Shown here piece by piece: positions 1-7,115 of a DNA stretch of 10,111 nucleotides (its first letter is position 1; each line of letters starts with the position of its first letter). The notes under the pieces are model-generated. The model did no database searches and was not told the DNA's origin. It was given only the letters and a program-made list of their open reading frames with translations. The translations under genes were made by a program, and so were the position numbers. This DNA is from Bifidobacteriaceae bacterium (GTDB taxonomy: Bacteria; Actinomycetota; Actinomycetes; Actinomycetales; WQXJ01). The stretch covers positions 1 through 10,111 of the forward strand of contig JAIRNM010000172.1 of the NCBI GenBank assembly GCA_031258055.1, given 5' to 3'.

Positions 1-56
1 GCCTTCCGGTCGGCGGCGAGCTGTTTCCCGTCCGGACGCGACGGCCACGCCCCACT

Positions 57-77
57 CGCCGCCCGGACGCGGCGGCG
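57..77. terminator. GC-rich hairpin after the methyltransferase gene
   Basis: Perfect 7-bp inverted repeat: CGCCGCC (57-63), a 7-base loop, then GGCGGCG (71-77). It lies about 75 bases past the TAG stop of the leftward methyltransferase gene, so it could end that transcript. There is no T-run on either side, so it is not a classical intrinsic terminator. The stretch 1-150 holds no gene that I can support. Confidence 0.25.
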
Positions 78-150
78 CTCCCACACCCGACACCCTGGGC
101 TTCCACCCCCGCTGAAATCAAAGGGCCGCGCCGTGGGCGCGCCGGGGTTC

Positions 151-1250
151 CTAGCTGAGCGCCGGGCGGGTCAGGGCGGTCAGCGCGGCCTCAGCCTGGC
201 GGGGCACGACTCCGTTGCCGAGGGCGTGCAGCTGCTCTTTCTCGGTCAACCCCAGGTCCGGGCTGGTCACCCAGCCCTCATCCAACCCATCAGCCACTCC
301 ACGAACACCGGCGCCAACCGCGGCCTGCCGGCGCCCGTCAAGATGGCGGGGCTGGGAGCCGGCCTGCCGGTGACCCGTTCCCATCGGGTGATCGCCGCGG
401 CGTAGGGTCCCCACCGTCGAACAGCGTCCCGATCAACCCGAACACCGTCCCGGCGTCCTCTGGCGGCGGTTCCGGGCCGATCAGGTCCATGACCTGGTGG
501 GTCAACGCGATGGTGCCCTTGCGGGCCTTGACCCGCGCCAAGGTCTCGCGGCCCCGGATCGAGTCCGACGCCAGCGGAGTGCGCAACAGCGCGCCGGGCC
601 ACGACGAACACCCGGAACCGGCTATGAGGCGCTCCCACCGCGGCCGCCGGTAAGCCAACCCATTGCGCATCAAACCCGAGGCAGGCCAAATCCCCGAGAA
701 CACGCCCGGCAGCCCGCAAAGATCCAACTGGGGCGACTCCCAAAACCCCGCCCCCGGATTCCACACCGCGAACGGCATCCCCGCCGGCGCCTCCAAGGCC
801 ATGTCCGGTTGATCCATCAAGCTCCCCTTCCCGCCCAGTGATCGCGGCAGGCGCCACCAGCAACCCCCGCACGTTCTCGACAATCACCCAACGTGGCTGT
901 AAAACCTCTATTGCTACGCACATGTGTGCCCACAAGCCAGTGCGGGTTCCTGGAGCCAAACCAGCCATCCTGCCGCAAGAGGACACGTCCTGGCACGGCA
1001 CCCCACCAGCTAAAACATCTATTCTGGGAACAGTTGTCCAATCAATTGAGGTGATGTCACCCAGGTTCGGGACGCCCGGCCAATGCGCCGCGAACACCCG
1101 CGCCACAGGATCGGGGTTCTCCGAGAACCAGACCGTCTCCGCGTTGAACACCGCCTCGACCGCCAGGTCAAGGCCGCCGTAGCCCGAAAAGAGACTCCCG
1201 GCGGAGAGTCCCGCCGCTGGTGGTTGAGCGTGATCGTGGTGGTGGCGCAC
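151..1250 (-). CDS. Cytosine-5 DNA methyltransferase, actinophage type, with a frameshift before motif X
   Basis: Transfers a methyl group from S-adenosylmethionine to carbon 5 of cytosine in a DNA target. Visible motifs from the N-terminus: motif I (SLFSGYGGLDLAV, about residues 19-31), motif IV with the catalytic cysteine (GGVPCQDVSS), motif VI (VIVENVRGLL), motif VIII (GAPHSRFRVFVVA) and the motif IX region (LAPVFVEWLMG). The main frame then stops at 267, but another frame continues with DEGWVTSPDL and motif X (HALGNGVVPRQAEAAL) to a TAG at 151. One missing T near 283-285 would join the two into MGLDEGWVT, the usual family sequence, giving about 366 residues. The start is GTG with a weak GGAG upstream. 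Between motifs VI and VIII lies a Gly/Ala-rich stretch that overlaps another reading frame. Without motif X the enzyme is probably inactive unless the frameshift is a sequencing error. The family is common as a solitary phage or prophage methylase. Family assignment is firm; target sequence unknown. Confidence 0.88.
338..817 (-). CDS. Possible overprinted protein of 159 residues inside the methyltransferase gene
   Basis: An open frame offset by one base from the methyltransferase frame. It has an ATG at 817 preceded by AAGGGGAG four bases away, a better ribosome site than the methyltransferase itself has. The product reads like natural protein: FAVWNPGAGFWESP, GVFSGIWPASGLMRNGLAY, LLRTPLASDSIRG and THQVMDLIG. 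Over one 20-codon stretch (541-600) third positions are G/C in 19 of 20 codons here, against 13 of 20 in the methyltransferase frame. From memory, similar W-x-P-T/A-S-G and LLPTPxASD proteins are found in actinophage genomes beside methylases, with no known function. Over its first third, the methyltransferase frame encodes only a low-complexity linker. The alternative is that this is a non-coding shadow frame and that similar database proteins are mis-annotations of the same kind. Function unknown. Confidence 0.4.
   Translation of the reverse strand: MDQPDMALEAPAGMPFAVWNPGAGFWESPQLDLCGLPGVFSGIWPASGLMRNGLAYRRPRWERLIAGSGCSSWPGALLRTPLASDSIRGRETLARVKARKGTIALTHQVMDLIGPEPPPEDAGTVFGLIGTLFDGGDPTPRRSPDGNGSPAGRLPAPPS
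822..829 (-). promoter_or_regulatory. Shine-Dalgarno site of the overprinted frame
   Basis: On the minus strand this reads AAGGGGAG, four bases before the ATG at 817. It lies inside the methyltransferase coding sequence and is the main reason for choosing ATG 817 over the upstream start at 883 for the overlapping protein. Confidence 0.35.
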
Positions 1251-1497
1251 TGGCGGTTCGGCTCCGGCAAGTCGGTGGCGGCCCCGGCTGAGGCCGCCGC
1301 GAAAGAGCGCCAGCCGCCGCTGGGGATGGTCGCCTCACAGGTGCGCACGAGCCGCCCGTCCCGCCTTGGAACCGCCGCGCGGGCGGGGCGCCGACCCCGC
1401 CAACCCTCCGGGTCGCGCCAACCGCCCACCACAACCAGGACCGTGATTCCCCGTGGAAAAGCAACGCGACGGGTAACAGGCAGGCCGACCGCCAGCG
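1251..1497. other. GC-rich gap between HTH gene and methyltransferase, coding status unclear
   Basis: About 250 bases with no confident gene. One minus-strand frame, open from 1588 to 1019, has high G/C third positions here (51 of 60 codons counted between 1440 and 1261) and includes VVVGGWRDPEG and VRTCEATIPSGGWRSF. Base composition here is so rich in G and C that other frames score nearly as well, no ribosome site fits clearly, and the frame would overlap the methyltransferase by more than 200 bases. It may be leader sequence or the remnant of a small phage-type gene. Confidence 0.2.
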
Positions 1498-1938
1498 TCA
1501 CGCTTCCTCCGGTTGGCCTTTGCGAAGAAAGCTCCACACGGTTCTTCCATCGACTCCGAACCGTTCGCCGAGCCGGGCGTAGGACCATCCCTGGCCCCGC
1601 AGACGGGCGGCTTCGGCGCGGTCGCGCTCCGCTATCCCCTGGCGCCGCATGGCCACGCCCCGCCGCTTCAAATGCCTGCTGACAGTCTGGCGTGTGACGC
1701 CGAACTCGGCCGCCAACTCGTAGACGGTCTTACCCGCTTGGTAACCCTGTTCGAGTTCGGCGACCTCCCCAAGACTGAGGCGGCGCCTGAGCTGCCTTGC
1801 CCCCTTGGGGGCAGTGAAAACACTGGAATCGTCCCGCCGGACCTCATGGCCCGACACCCCGATACACGGGCTGACCAGGAACTTCGGCAAACGGGGCGCA
1901 GTTCGGATAGTGTCTCGTAAGGTCCACAGTAAAAGCAT
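1498..1938 (-). CDS. Helix-turn-helix protein resembling the DNA-binding end of serine recombinases
   Basis: Up to 146 residues. Residues about 50-146 carry two consecutive helix-turn-helix units: first EVAELEQGYQAGKTVYELAA, EFGVTRQTVSRHLKRRGV, then RGQGWSYARLGERFGVDGRTVWSFL. The first is the Hin/resolvase type of HTH found at the C-terminus of serine recombinases and in small stand-alone actinobacterial proteins; the second is a similar fold in degenerate form. No resolvase catalytic domain precedes it. The first 40 or so residues look unlike protein of this family, and no ribosome site precedes the ATG at 1938, so the true start may be the GTG at 1857 or later, or the gene may be a remnant of a recombinase. 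It reads towards the methyltransferase on the same strand and probably binds DNA as a regulator or leftover recombinase domain. Confidence 0.65.
   Translation of the reverse strand: MLLLWTLRDTIRTAPRLPKFLVSPCIGVSGHEVRRDDSSVFTAPKGARQLRRRLSLGEVAELEQGYQAGKTVYELAAEFGVTRQTVSRHLKRRGVAMRRQGIAERDRAEAARLRGQGWSYARLGERFGVDGRTVWSFLRKGQPEEA
1798..1825. repeat. Two adjacent inverted repeats
   Basis: TGCCCCC-TT-GGGGGCA (1798-1813) is a perfect 7-bp palindrome with a 2-base centre. It is overlapped by CAGTG-AAAA-CACTG (1812-1825), a perfect 5-bp stem with a 4-base loop. Both fall just upstream of the part encoding the HTH domain. They could be a protein-binding site, a recombination half-site, or structure in the transcript. 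Confidence 0.4.
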
Positions 1939-2009
1939 TACAAATGGTGTTTATTCAGACATTTGTTCGGCGCTTTATGGGAGTTGTCCTTGTGCGCCAC
2001 CGCTAGTCC
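1939..2009. promoter_or_regulatory. AT-rich divergent intergenic region
   Basis: A short stretch clearly poorer in G and C than its surroundings (for example ACAAATGGTGTTTATTCAG), lying between the leftward HTH gene and the rightward small gene. It is the natural place for divergent promoters. I could not fix a convincing -35/-10 pair on either strand. Confidence 0.35.
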
Positions 2010-2507
2010 ATGGCCAAGTTTATGGAGGACCAACATCATGGCCAAGGAAGTGCCCTGGCCGGAATCGGAGAACCAAACGGGACCGTGCCGTCCCAGTCCT
2101 GCGTCTCAGCCCGCGCTATCGCGCTGGACCTGATCAACTTCAGCCAATTGAGCGGTACATCTTGGCGCTTGGTTTACTGTGAATGCGTGAATGGCATCGG
2201 CCGGTCTGAGGGTGGTTTCTTTGTGCGTGGCGTGTCGGTCGCGGAGGTGAAGAAGAGAATCCTCAAGTGGCCAGGTTTGGAGCGGTACCCTCACCTGCGT
2301 TTCACTGCCGTCTTGTGGGAAACGCCGGAGCCGCTGGTCTGCGTGGATTTGGACACGAACACTGACGATGATGTGGACCCTATTCTGGCGGAGTTGATGG
2401 CGGCGCTCGCGCCTTGGGATCTGGTCAGCGAAGCCGAATGGGACGAACTGGCGGAGCGGAGCCGCGGGCAACTTGAGCCAGCGGTTTCCGCGGGTGGCGG
2501 ACCATAG
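2010..2507 (+). CDS. Small acidic hypothetical protein preceding the helicase
   Basis: Up to 165 residues, not recognised. The body (from about residue 35, ARAIALDLINFSQLSGTSW) looks like genuine protein: a mixed alpha/beta sequence with VYCECVNGIGRSEGGFFVRG, VSVAEVKKRILKWPG, and an acidic C-terminus with VCVDLDTNTDDDVDPILAEL. There are no membrane segments, signal peptide or cysteine clusters. The start is uncertain. ATG 2010 and ATG 2022 lack a clear ribosome site, whereas GGAGG (2024-2028) is ideally placed for ATG 2038, which is in a different frame and stops after 31 codons. A lost base between 2040 and 2110 would connect that start (MAKEVPWPESENQTG) with the body. The gene ends 80 bases before the helicase on the same strand and is probably co-transcribed, so it may be an accessory factor of the same system. 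Confidence 0.6.
   Translation: MAKFMEDQHHGQGSALAGIGEPNGTVPSQSCVSARAIALDLINFSQLSGTSWRLVYCECVNGIGRSEGGFFVRGVSVAEVKKRILKWPGLERYPHLRFTAVLWETPEPLVCVDLDTNTDDDVDPILAELMAALAPWDLVSEAEWDELAERSRGQLEPAVSAGGGP
2024..2028 (+). promoter_or_regulatory. Strong Shine-Dalgarno GGAGG pointing to ATG 2038
   Basis: GGAGG with 9 bases to the ATG at 2038. The frame it serves is not the frame of the protein body, so it is evidence for a frameshift near the 5' end of the small gene or for a 31-codon leader peptide. Confidence 0.45.
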
Positions 2508-2587
2508 CCTTTATTCGTGCGCGCCGGCAGGCGTAGACCGCGTATAGGATTCCCCAGTGCGGGAAGTAACTGGAAGGATGATCTGAC

Positions 2588-3972
2588 GTGACTGACAGCG
2601 CCGCTTGTCCCAACGCCTTGGACGCTTTCAGGGTCCACCGCGACTTGATCAGGGACTACCGCCAGTTCACCGAGGGTTTCGTCGAGATCAGAGATTCACG
2701 CCTGGCCGAATCCGTGCGCGATCAGTCGGATCGCGGAGCCCAATGGCCGGATCCATGGCTGTCCCTCAACCCGACTTTCGCTGGGGGCGGCACCGTCGAT
2801 GACCTCGCTGCGACTACCACTCTTCTGCCCGAGACCGCCGCTCTCTTCCGACTGGGCAACCAGCCACTGTCGCTTTACAAGCACCAGGTCGAAGCCATCG
2901 CCGCTGCGTCGCACGGCGATTCCTACGTCCTTACGACCGGCACCGGGTCCGGCAAGTCTTTGGCCTACATCATCCCCATCGTTGACTACGTCTTGCGCCA
3001 CCGCCGCCTGTCCGGCATCAAAGCGATCATCGTTTATCCAATGAACGCGCTGGCCAACAGTCAGGTGCAAGAGCTTGAGAAGTTCCTTGGTAAGCCCTCC
3101 GATGCCGACGAGGGCATCAATTACAAGCGCTACACCGGCCAAGAGCAAGACGACGAGCGCGGGCGAATCCTGGCCAGCCCTCCGGACATTCTCCTGACCA
3201 ACTACGTCATGCTCGAACTCCTGCTGACCCGCCCGGGGGAGCGCGCCAAACTGTTCGGCGCAACCAGCAACCTTCAGTTCCTGGTTCTGGATGAGTTGCA
3301 CACCTATCGGGGCCGCCAAGGCGCTGACGTGGCCATGCTGGTTCGCCGGGTCCGGGAGGCCGCCAATACCAAGAGCAGCATCCAGTGCATCGGCACGTCA
3401 GCGACCATGTCTACCGCTGCGACTGTGACCGAGCAGCGCATCGAAGTTGCCGCCGTCGCGTCCCAGGTCTTCGGCACTCTGGTGCGCCCTGATAACGTCA
3501 TCTCCGAGACCCTGATTCGCGCCACTGGTGCCGACACCGACACCGATTTGCGCCCGTTAGTAGATGCTCGTGGAACTGCCGAGGCGGACGATCCCGTCCT
3601 GGCCTCGGGATACGAGGAGCTTGCCACCGATCCGTTGGCCGCGTGGATAGAGCGCAGGTTCGGCTTGGCCGAGGAGCCGGGCTCAGGCATTCTGGTGCGC
3701 GGTGCTCCCACCACCGTCAAGATGCCCAGCGAAGACTTGGCGGCATTGACCAGTCGAACACCTGAGGCTTGTCGGATCGCCATCCAACAGACCCTGTTGG
3801 CGGGTGCCCGGACCGAGAACCCGGTGTCTGGGCGTCCGCTCTTTGCCTTCCGTTTGCATCAGTTCATTTCCAAGGGTGCGTCGGTCTATGTCACGCTTGA
3901 GCCGGAGGACACCCGTGCCATCGAACACACCTACCAGATGTCCTATCCGGACCGGCCGGCGACCCTGCTGGG
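2588..3972 (+). CDS. Helicase fragment 1: ATP-binding lobe
   Basis: About 460 residues before the frame is lost. The open frame runs to 4249, but its last 90 or so codons are out-of-frame noise rich in Ser, Thr and Pro. Walker A is TGTGSGKS (residues 117-124), preceded by a Q-motif-like LSLYKHQVEAI. Motif Ia is VYPMNALANSQ, motif Ib lies near ILLTNYVMLE, Walker B is LDELH (about 234-238) with TYRGRQGADVAM behind it, and motif III is GTSATM (about 268-273). DELH followed by YRGRQG and a single-strand-motor layout is typical of superfamily 2 helicases of the YprA/MrfA-DUF1998 group. The conserved end, FAFRLHQFISKGASVYVTLE, leads into the next fragment. The start at GTG 2588 fits the conserved N-terminus and the GGAAGG 10 bases upstream. 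Confidence 0.85.
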
Positions 3973-5095
3973 GAGCGACGCCTTTATCCTTTGGCGTTCT
4001 GCCGCGACTGTGGCCAGGAATACCTCATGGCTCGGCGCGACCAACAGCGTCACGCCTTCGTCGCCCGCACTAGAATGCAGATCGGCGACGATCAAGACGG
4101 CTACCTTTACATTGACACCGCCGGCCCTTGGCCCGCCGACCCCACCGACCGCCTGCCCGACGTGTGGACCGAGATGTCTGCCAGCGGGAGGCTGCGGGTG
4201 GTCCCGTCACGGCGTGACCGCGTACCACAGGCCGTGGTGCTCAACCTAATGGGGGAGCTACTAGAACCGGTCGTTTTCCCCAAGAATCCGGGCCGGATCG
4301 AAGCGGCCTGGATTCCCAAGGGGTTGTTGTTCTGTATGCGCTGCGGAACCACCTACCACCAAGCCCGCGCTTTGGAAGCGTCGAAGGTGGTCACCTTGGA
4401 TCAAGAGGGCCGCTCCAGCGCCGTGACGGTGCTGAGCCTGTCAATCATGAAGTCGTTGGAGCAGTTCAAGGGCTTGCCCAAGGATGTCAAGAAACTGTTG
4501 ACATTCGTGGACAACCGCCAGGACGCCAGTTTGCAGGCCGGTCACGTCAACGACTTCGTACTGGTGGGGCAGCTTCGCTCCGCCATATATGCCGCGTCCA
4601 CCCATGCCGCAGATGATGGCCTTGACCCCCTGGAGTACGCCCAGACCCTGCCGACCTACCTTGGCCTCGATCCGGTTCACTACGCCCAGAACCCCCGCTC
4701 GTTCGACATTCAGCCAGCCAAGCGAGCGTTGGCCAAAGTGGTCGAATACAGGGCCTTGCAGGACCTCCGGCGCGGCTGGCGCATCACTCTGCCCAACCTT
4801 GAACAGACCGGCCTGGTGAAGATCACCTATCCGACCGCCGTGGCGTTATGTGAGCACGAAGAGACTTGGGGCGCAGCCCACCCCCTGCTCAGGGACGCCG
4901 TTCCCGAGAGGCGCAAAGAACTCGTGTCTGCCCTGCTTGACGAGTTCCGGCGGGTGCTCGCCGTCGACACCGACATGTTCAGCCAAGACCACGTTGACCA
5001 ACTCCAGCGCCTCAGCCGCGAACACCTTACCGGCGTCTGGACCGTTGAAGACGGCGAACCTGCCCCTGACGTCGCTACGCCACCCTGGGCGCACC
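3973..5095 (+). CDS. Helicase fragment 2: zinc ribbon and linker to second lobe
   Basis: This frame takes over at the G-run 3970-3973 and reads ERRLYPLAFCRDCGQEYL. That is the expected continuation, with the first CxxC pair; the second is LLFCMRCGTTYH at about 4330, and together they form a probable zinc ribbon. It continues with VKKLLTFVDNRQDASLQAGH (motif IV region) and a long helical stretch with LRRGWRITLPNLEQTG. Coding quality is good to about 5095, after which the open frame (to 5667) becomes low-quality sequence rich in Ser, Arg and Pro while the real protein continues in another frame. A TTG at 3991 lies early in this piece, but nothing suggests it is used as a start. Confidence 0.75.
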
Positions 5096-5168
5096 ACAAG
5101 CAGGTTCCTCACGCTCGGTGCTCTCCATCTCTCGCTTGTCTCTGTGGGGCCGTTGGCTGGCCCGCTAA

Positions 5169-6614
5169 TTCGACCCAAAGCCAGATAGCCACGAAGTCGA
5201 AGCCGTCCAGGAGTCCCTGGTCAGAATCCTCACACAGAACGGCATTCTGGCGATGGTCACCAGCCGGGGCGAGACCGGCTACCGGCTCAAACTCCACCAG
5301 ATCCGGTTATTCCCATCAGAAGGCAAGTACGGTGCACCCGATCCGCTTCGGCGCACCAACGACCGGGAATCCGGCTCTCGAGTGGTCCGGTATTTCCAAA
5401 ACCTCTACCTCGACGCTGGCAGCGAGCTGGCCACTATCCAGGCCCGGGAACACACCGCCCAAGTTCGTGCCGAAGACCGCGAGCGACGTGAACAGCAGTT
5501 CCGGCAGGGCGAACTCAAGCTCCTGTACTGCTCGCCTACTATGGAACTCGGCGTGGACATTGCCTCCCTCAACACGGTCGCCATGCGCAATGTGCCGCCC
5601 ACCCCGGCCAACTATGCCCAACGTTCCGGCAGAGCGGGCCGATCCGGCCAGCCCGCGCTGGTCGTGACGTACTGCGCCAATGGCAACGCCCATGACTCCT
5701 ACTACTTCGAGCGCTCCGACCAGATGGTCTCAGGCAGAGTGCTGCCTCCCCGCATCGACCTAGCCAACGAAGACTTGGTACGTTCCCACATCCACTCGAT
5801 CTGGCTCGCCGCCAGCGGCGTCAGCCTGGGCAAATCTATGAAAAACGTCCTGGTCATCCCTACGACAGGCGACGATTATCCAGTCATGGAAGACATCACA
5901 GTCAAGTTTGCCGACCCGACCCTGCCAGAACGGGCGACCAAATCCGCCCAGGCCGTGCTCGACCCCATGGGAGATGACCTGGCCGAGGCTCCCTGGTGGT
6001 CGGAAACGTGGGTTGACGAGGTGATCCGGGACGCACCGCAGGCCTTCGACCGGGCTTGCGAACGGTGGCGGATGCTTGATCGTGTGACCAGGGGCGAGAT
6101 GGACACCGCATCGAAGATGATGCAGGACACCTCGCTAAACAAGAAGGACAGGCAGAACGCCGAAGCTCGGATGATGGAGGCCCGTCGTCAGCGGGATCTT
6201 CTGCTCAACGACACTGATGATTCCCACTTTGGCGGCGACTTCTATCCGTACCGTTACTTCGCTTCCGAAGGTTTCCTGCCCGGCTACTCGTTCCCCCGCC
6301 TGCCGTTGGCCGCCTACATTCCTGGGAGGCAGAACAAGGAAGCGACCTGGCTGCAACGTCCCAGGTTCTTGGCGCTACCAGAGTTCGGGCCGGGTGCTTT
6401 CATCTACCACGAGGGCGCCCGGTACAAAGTGGTCCGCATCAACCTTCCCCGGCCAGGCGGCAAGACCCCAGACCAGAACAGCAACATCTCGCTGCGACAA
6501 GTGCGGGTATGCACGGCTTGCGGCTACCACCACGACCGCGAGATCGGCGTGGACCTGTGCGAAAACTGCGGGGCAATCCTCGGCGACCCGATTACAAACC
6601 TGCTGCCAATGTAA
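5169..6614 (+). CDS. Helicase fragment 3: second helicase lobe and first DUF1998 cysteines
   Basis: This frame reads FDPKPDSHEVEAVQESLVRI onward; the first internal ATG is at 5253. It contains the helicase C-terminal lobe: KLLYCSPTMELGVDIASLNT (motif V) and PANYAQRSGRAGRSGQPALV (motif VI with the arginine fingers). After a helical region comes CTACGYHHDREIGVDLCENC, two CxxC pairs typical of the DUF1998-type zinc region. It ends in NLLPM followed by TAA at 6612, where relatives usually have a sense codon, often Gln, before TRRR. Upstream, the frame is blocked by a TAA at 5166, and the region 5080-5166 cannot be read cleanly in any single frame. Confidence 0.8.
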   Translation, partial: FDPKPDSHEVEAVQESLVRILTQNGILAMVTSRGETGYRLKLHQIRLFPSEGKYGAPDPLRRTNDRESGSRVVRYFQNLYLDAGSELATIQAREHTAQVRAEDRERREQQFRQGELKLLYCSPTMELGVDIASLNTVAMRNVPPTPANYAQRSGRAGRSGQPALVVTYCANGNAHDSYYFERSDQMVSGRVLPPRIDLANEDLVRSHIHSIWLAASGVSLGKSMKNVLVIPTTGDDYPVMEDITVKFADPTLPERATKSAQAVLDPMGDDLAEAPWWSETWVDEVIRDAPQAFDRACERWRMLDRVTRGEMDTASKMMQDTSLNKKDRQNAEARMMEARRQRDLLLNDTDDSHFGGDFYPYRYFASEGFLPGYSFPRLPLAAYIPGRQNKEATWLQRPRFLALPEFGPGAFIYHEGARYKVVRINLPRPGGKTPDQNSNISLRQVRVCTACGYHHDREIGVDLCENCGAILGDPITNLLPM

Positions 6615-7115
6615 CTAGTCATCACCCGCCGCCGCGATCGGATCGGAGCCGACGAAGAAGAACGCCAACGGGCCGGGTTCGCCATCGAAACCTCCTATCG
6701 CTTCACCAGGCGAGGCAGCCGTCCGGCCAGCCTCCAGGCCGAGGTGACCGATGCCGATGGCTTGATCGCCACCATCCAGTACGGTGACGCCGCGGAACTG
6801 CGTTCCATCAACCGGGGCCAACGTCGCCGGGCGCAGGGCCCAGATGGATTCTGGCTAGACACCGTGCGAGGCGAATGGCTGACGGATTCCCGCGCCGCCG
6901 CTATGGACTCTGATGGAGACGATGACGGCGTTCCACGAGCGGATGATGTGCCGCGAAAGCAGCGCGTCATCCCGTTCGTGGAGGACCGCCGAAACATAGC
7001 CATCATGCGTTGGGCGGCACCTCCCAGCGAAGACCTGGCCGTCACCTTGATGAACGCCGTTGAACGAGGCATTGAGGCAACCTTCCAGCTTGAAGACTCC
7101 GAACTAACAACCTAA
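6615..7115 (+). CDS. Helicase fragment 4: middle of the DUF1998 region
   Basis: In the same frame as the preceding piece. It begins directly after the TAA with LVITRRRDRIGADEEERQRA, which is conserved family sequence, and ends with ATFQLEDSELTT and a TAA at 7113. The only ATG usable as a new start is at 6744 and has no evident ribosome site, so the first 43 codons would be lost even if translation restarted. About 167 codons. It contains no cysteine pair of its own and is charged, with many Arg, Asp and Glu. Confidence 0.65.
   Translation, partial: LVITRRRDRIGADEEERQRAGFAIETSYRFTRRGSRPASLQAEVTDADGLIATIQYGDAAELRSINRGQRRRAQGPDGFWLDTVRGEWLTDSRAAAMDSDGDDDGVPRADDVPRKQRVIPFVEDRRNIAIMRWAAPPSEDLAVTLMNAVERGIEATFQLEDSELTT

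Noticed and set aside
136..145. GGCGCGCC palindrome
   Set aside because: An 8-base palindrome made only of G and C is expected by chance in DNA this rich in G and C; nothing links it to a function.
1083..1682. 199-codon plus-strand open frame across the methylase start and HTH end
   Set aside because: The product is Arg/Pro/Ser-rich, matches no protein pattern, and is antisense to two supported genes.
2696..3319. 207-codon open frame on the minus strand inside the helicase
   Set aside because: It is antisense to a region with clear helicase motifs (Walker A and DELH on the plus strand) and is explained by codon bias in GC-rich DNA.
3960..3995. Programmed ribosomal frameshift at the G-run
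   Set aside because: There is no slippery heptamer with a clear downstream stimulator, and the same gene has further unrelated lesions, so decay or sequencing error is simpler.
5096..5667. Last 190 codons of the open frame that begins at 3991
   Set aside because: Composition turns to Ser/Arg/Pro-rich noise while a different frame carries helicase motifs V and VI over the same bases.
5166..7115. TAA read as glutamine by a changed genetic code
   Set aside because: The long intact SNF2 frame (789 codons) and the first 460 codons of the helicase contain no in-frame TAA, so reassignment is unlikely.
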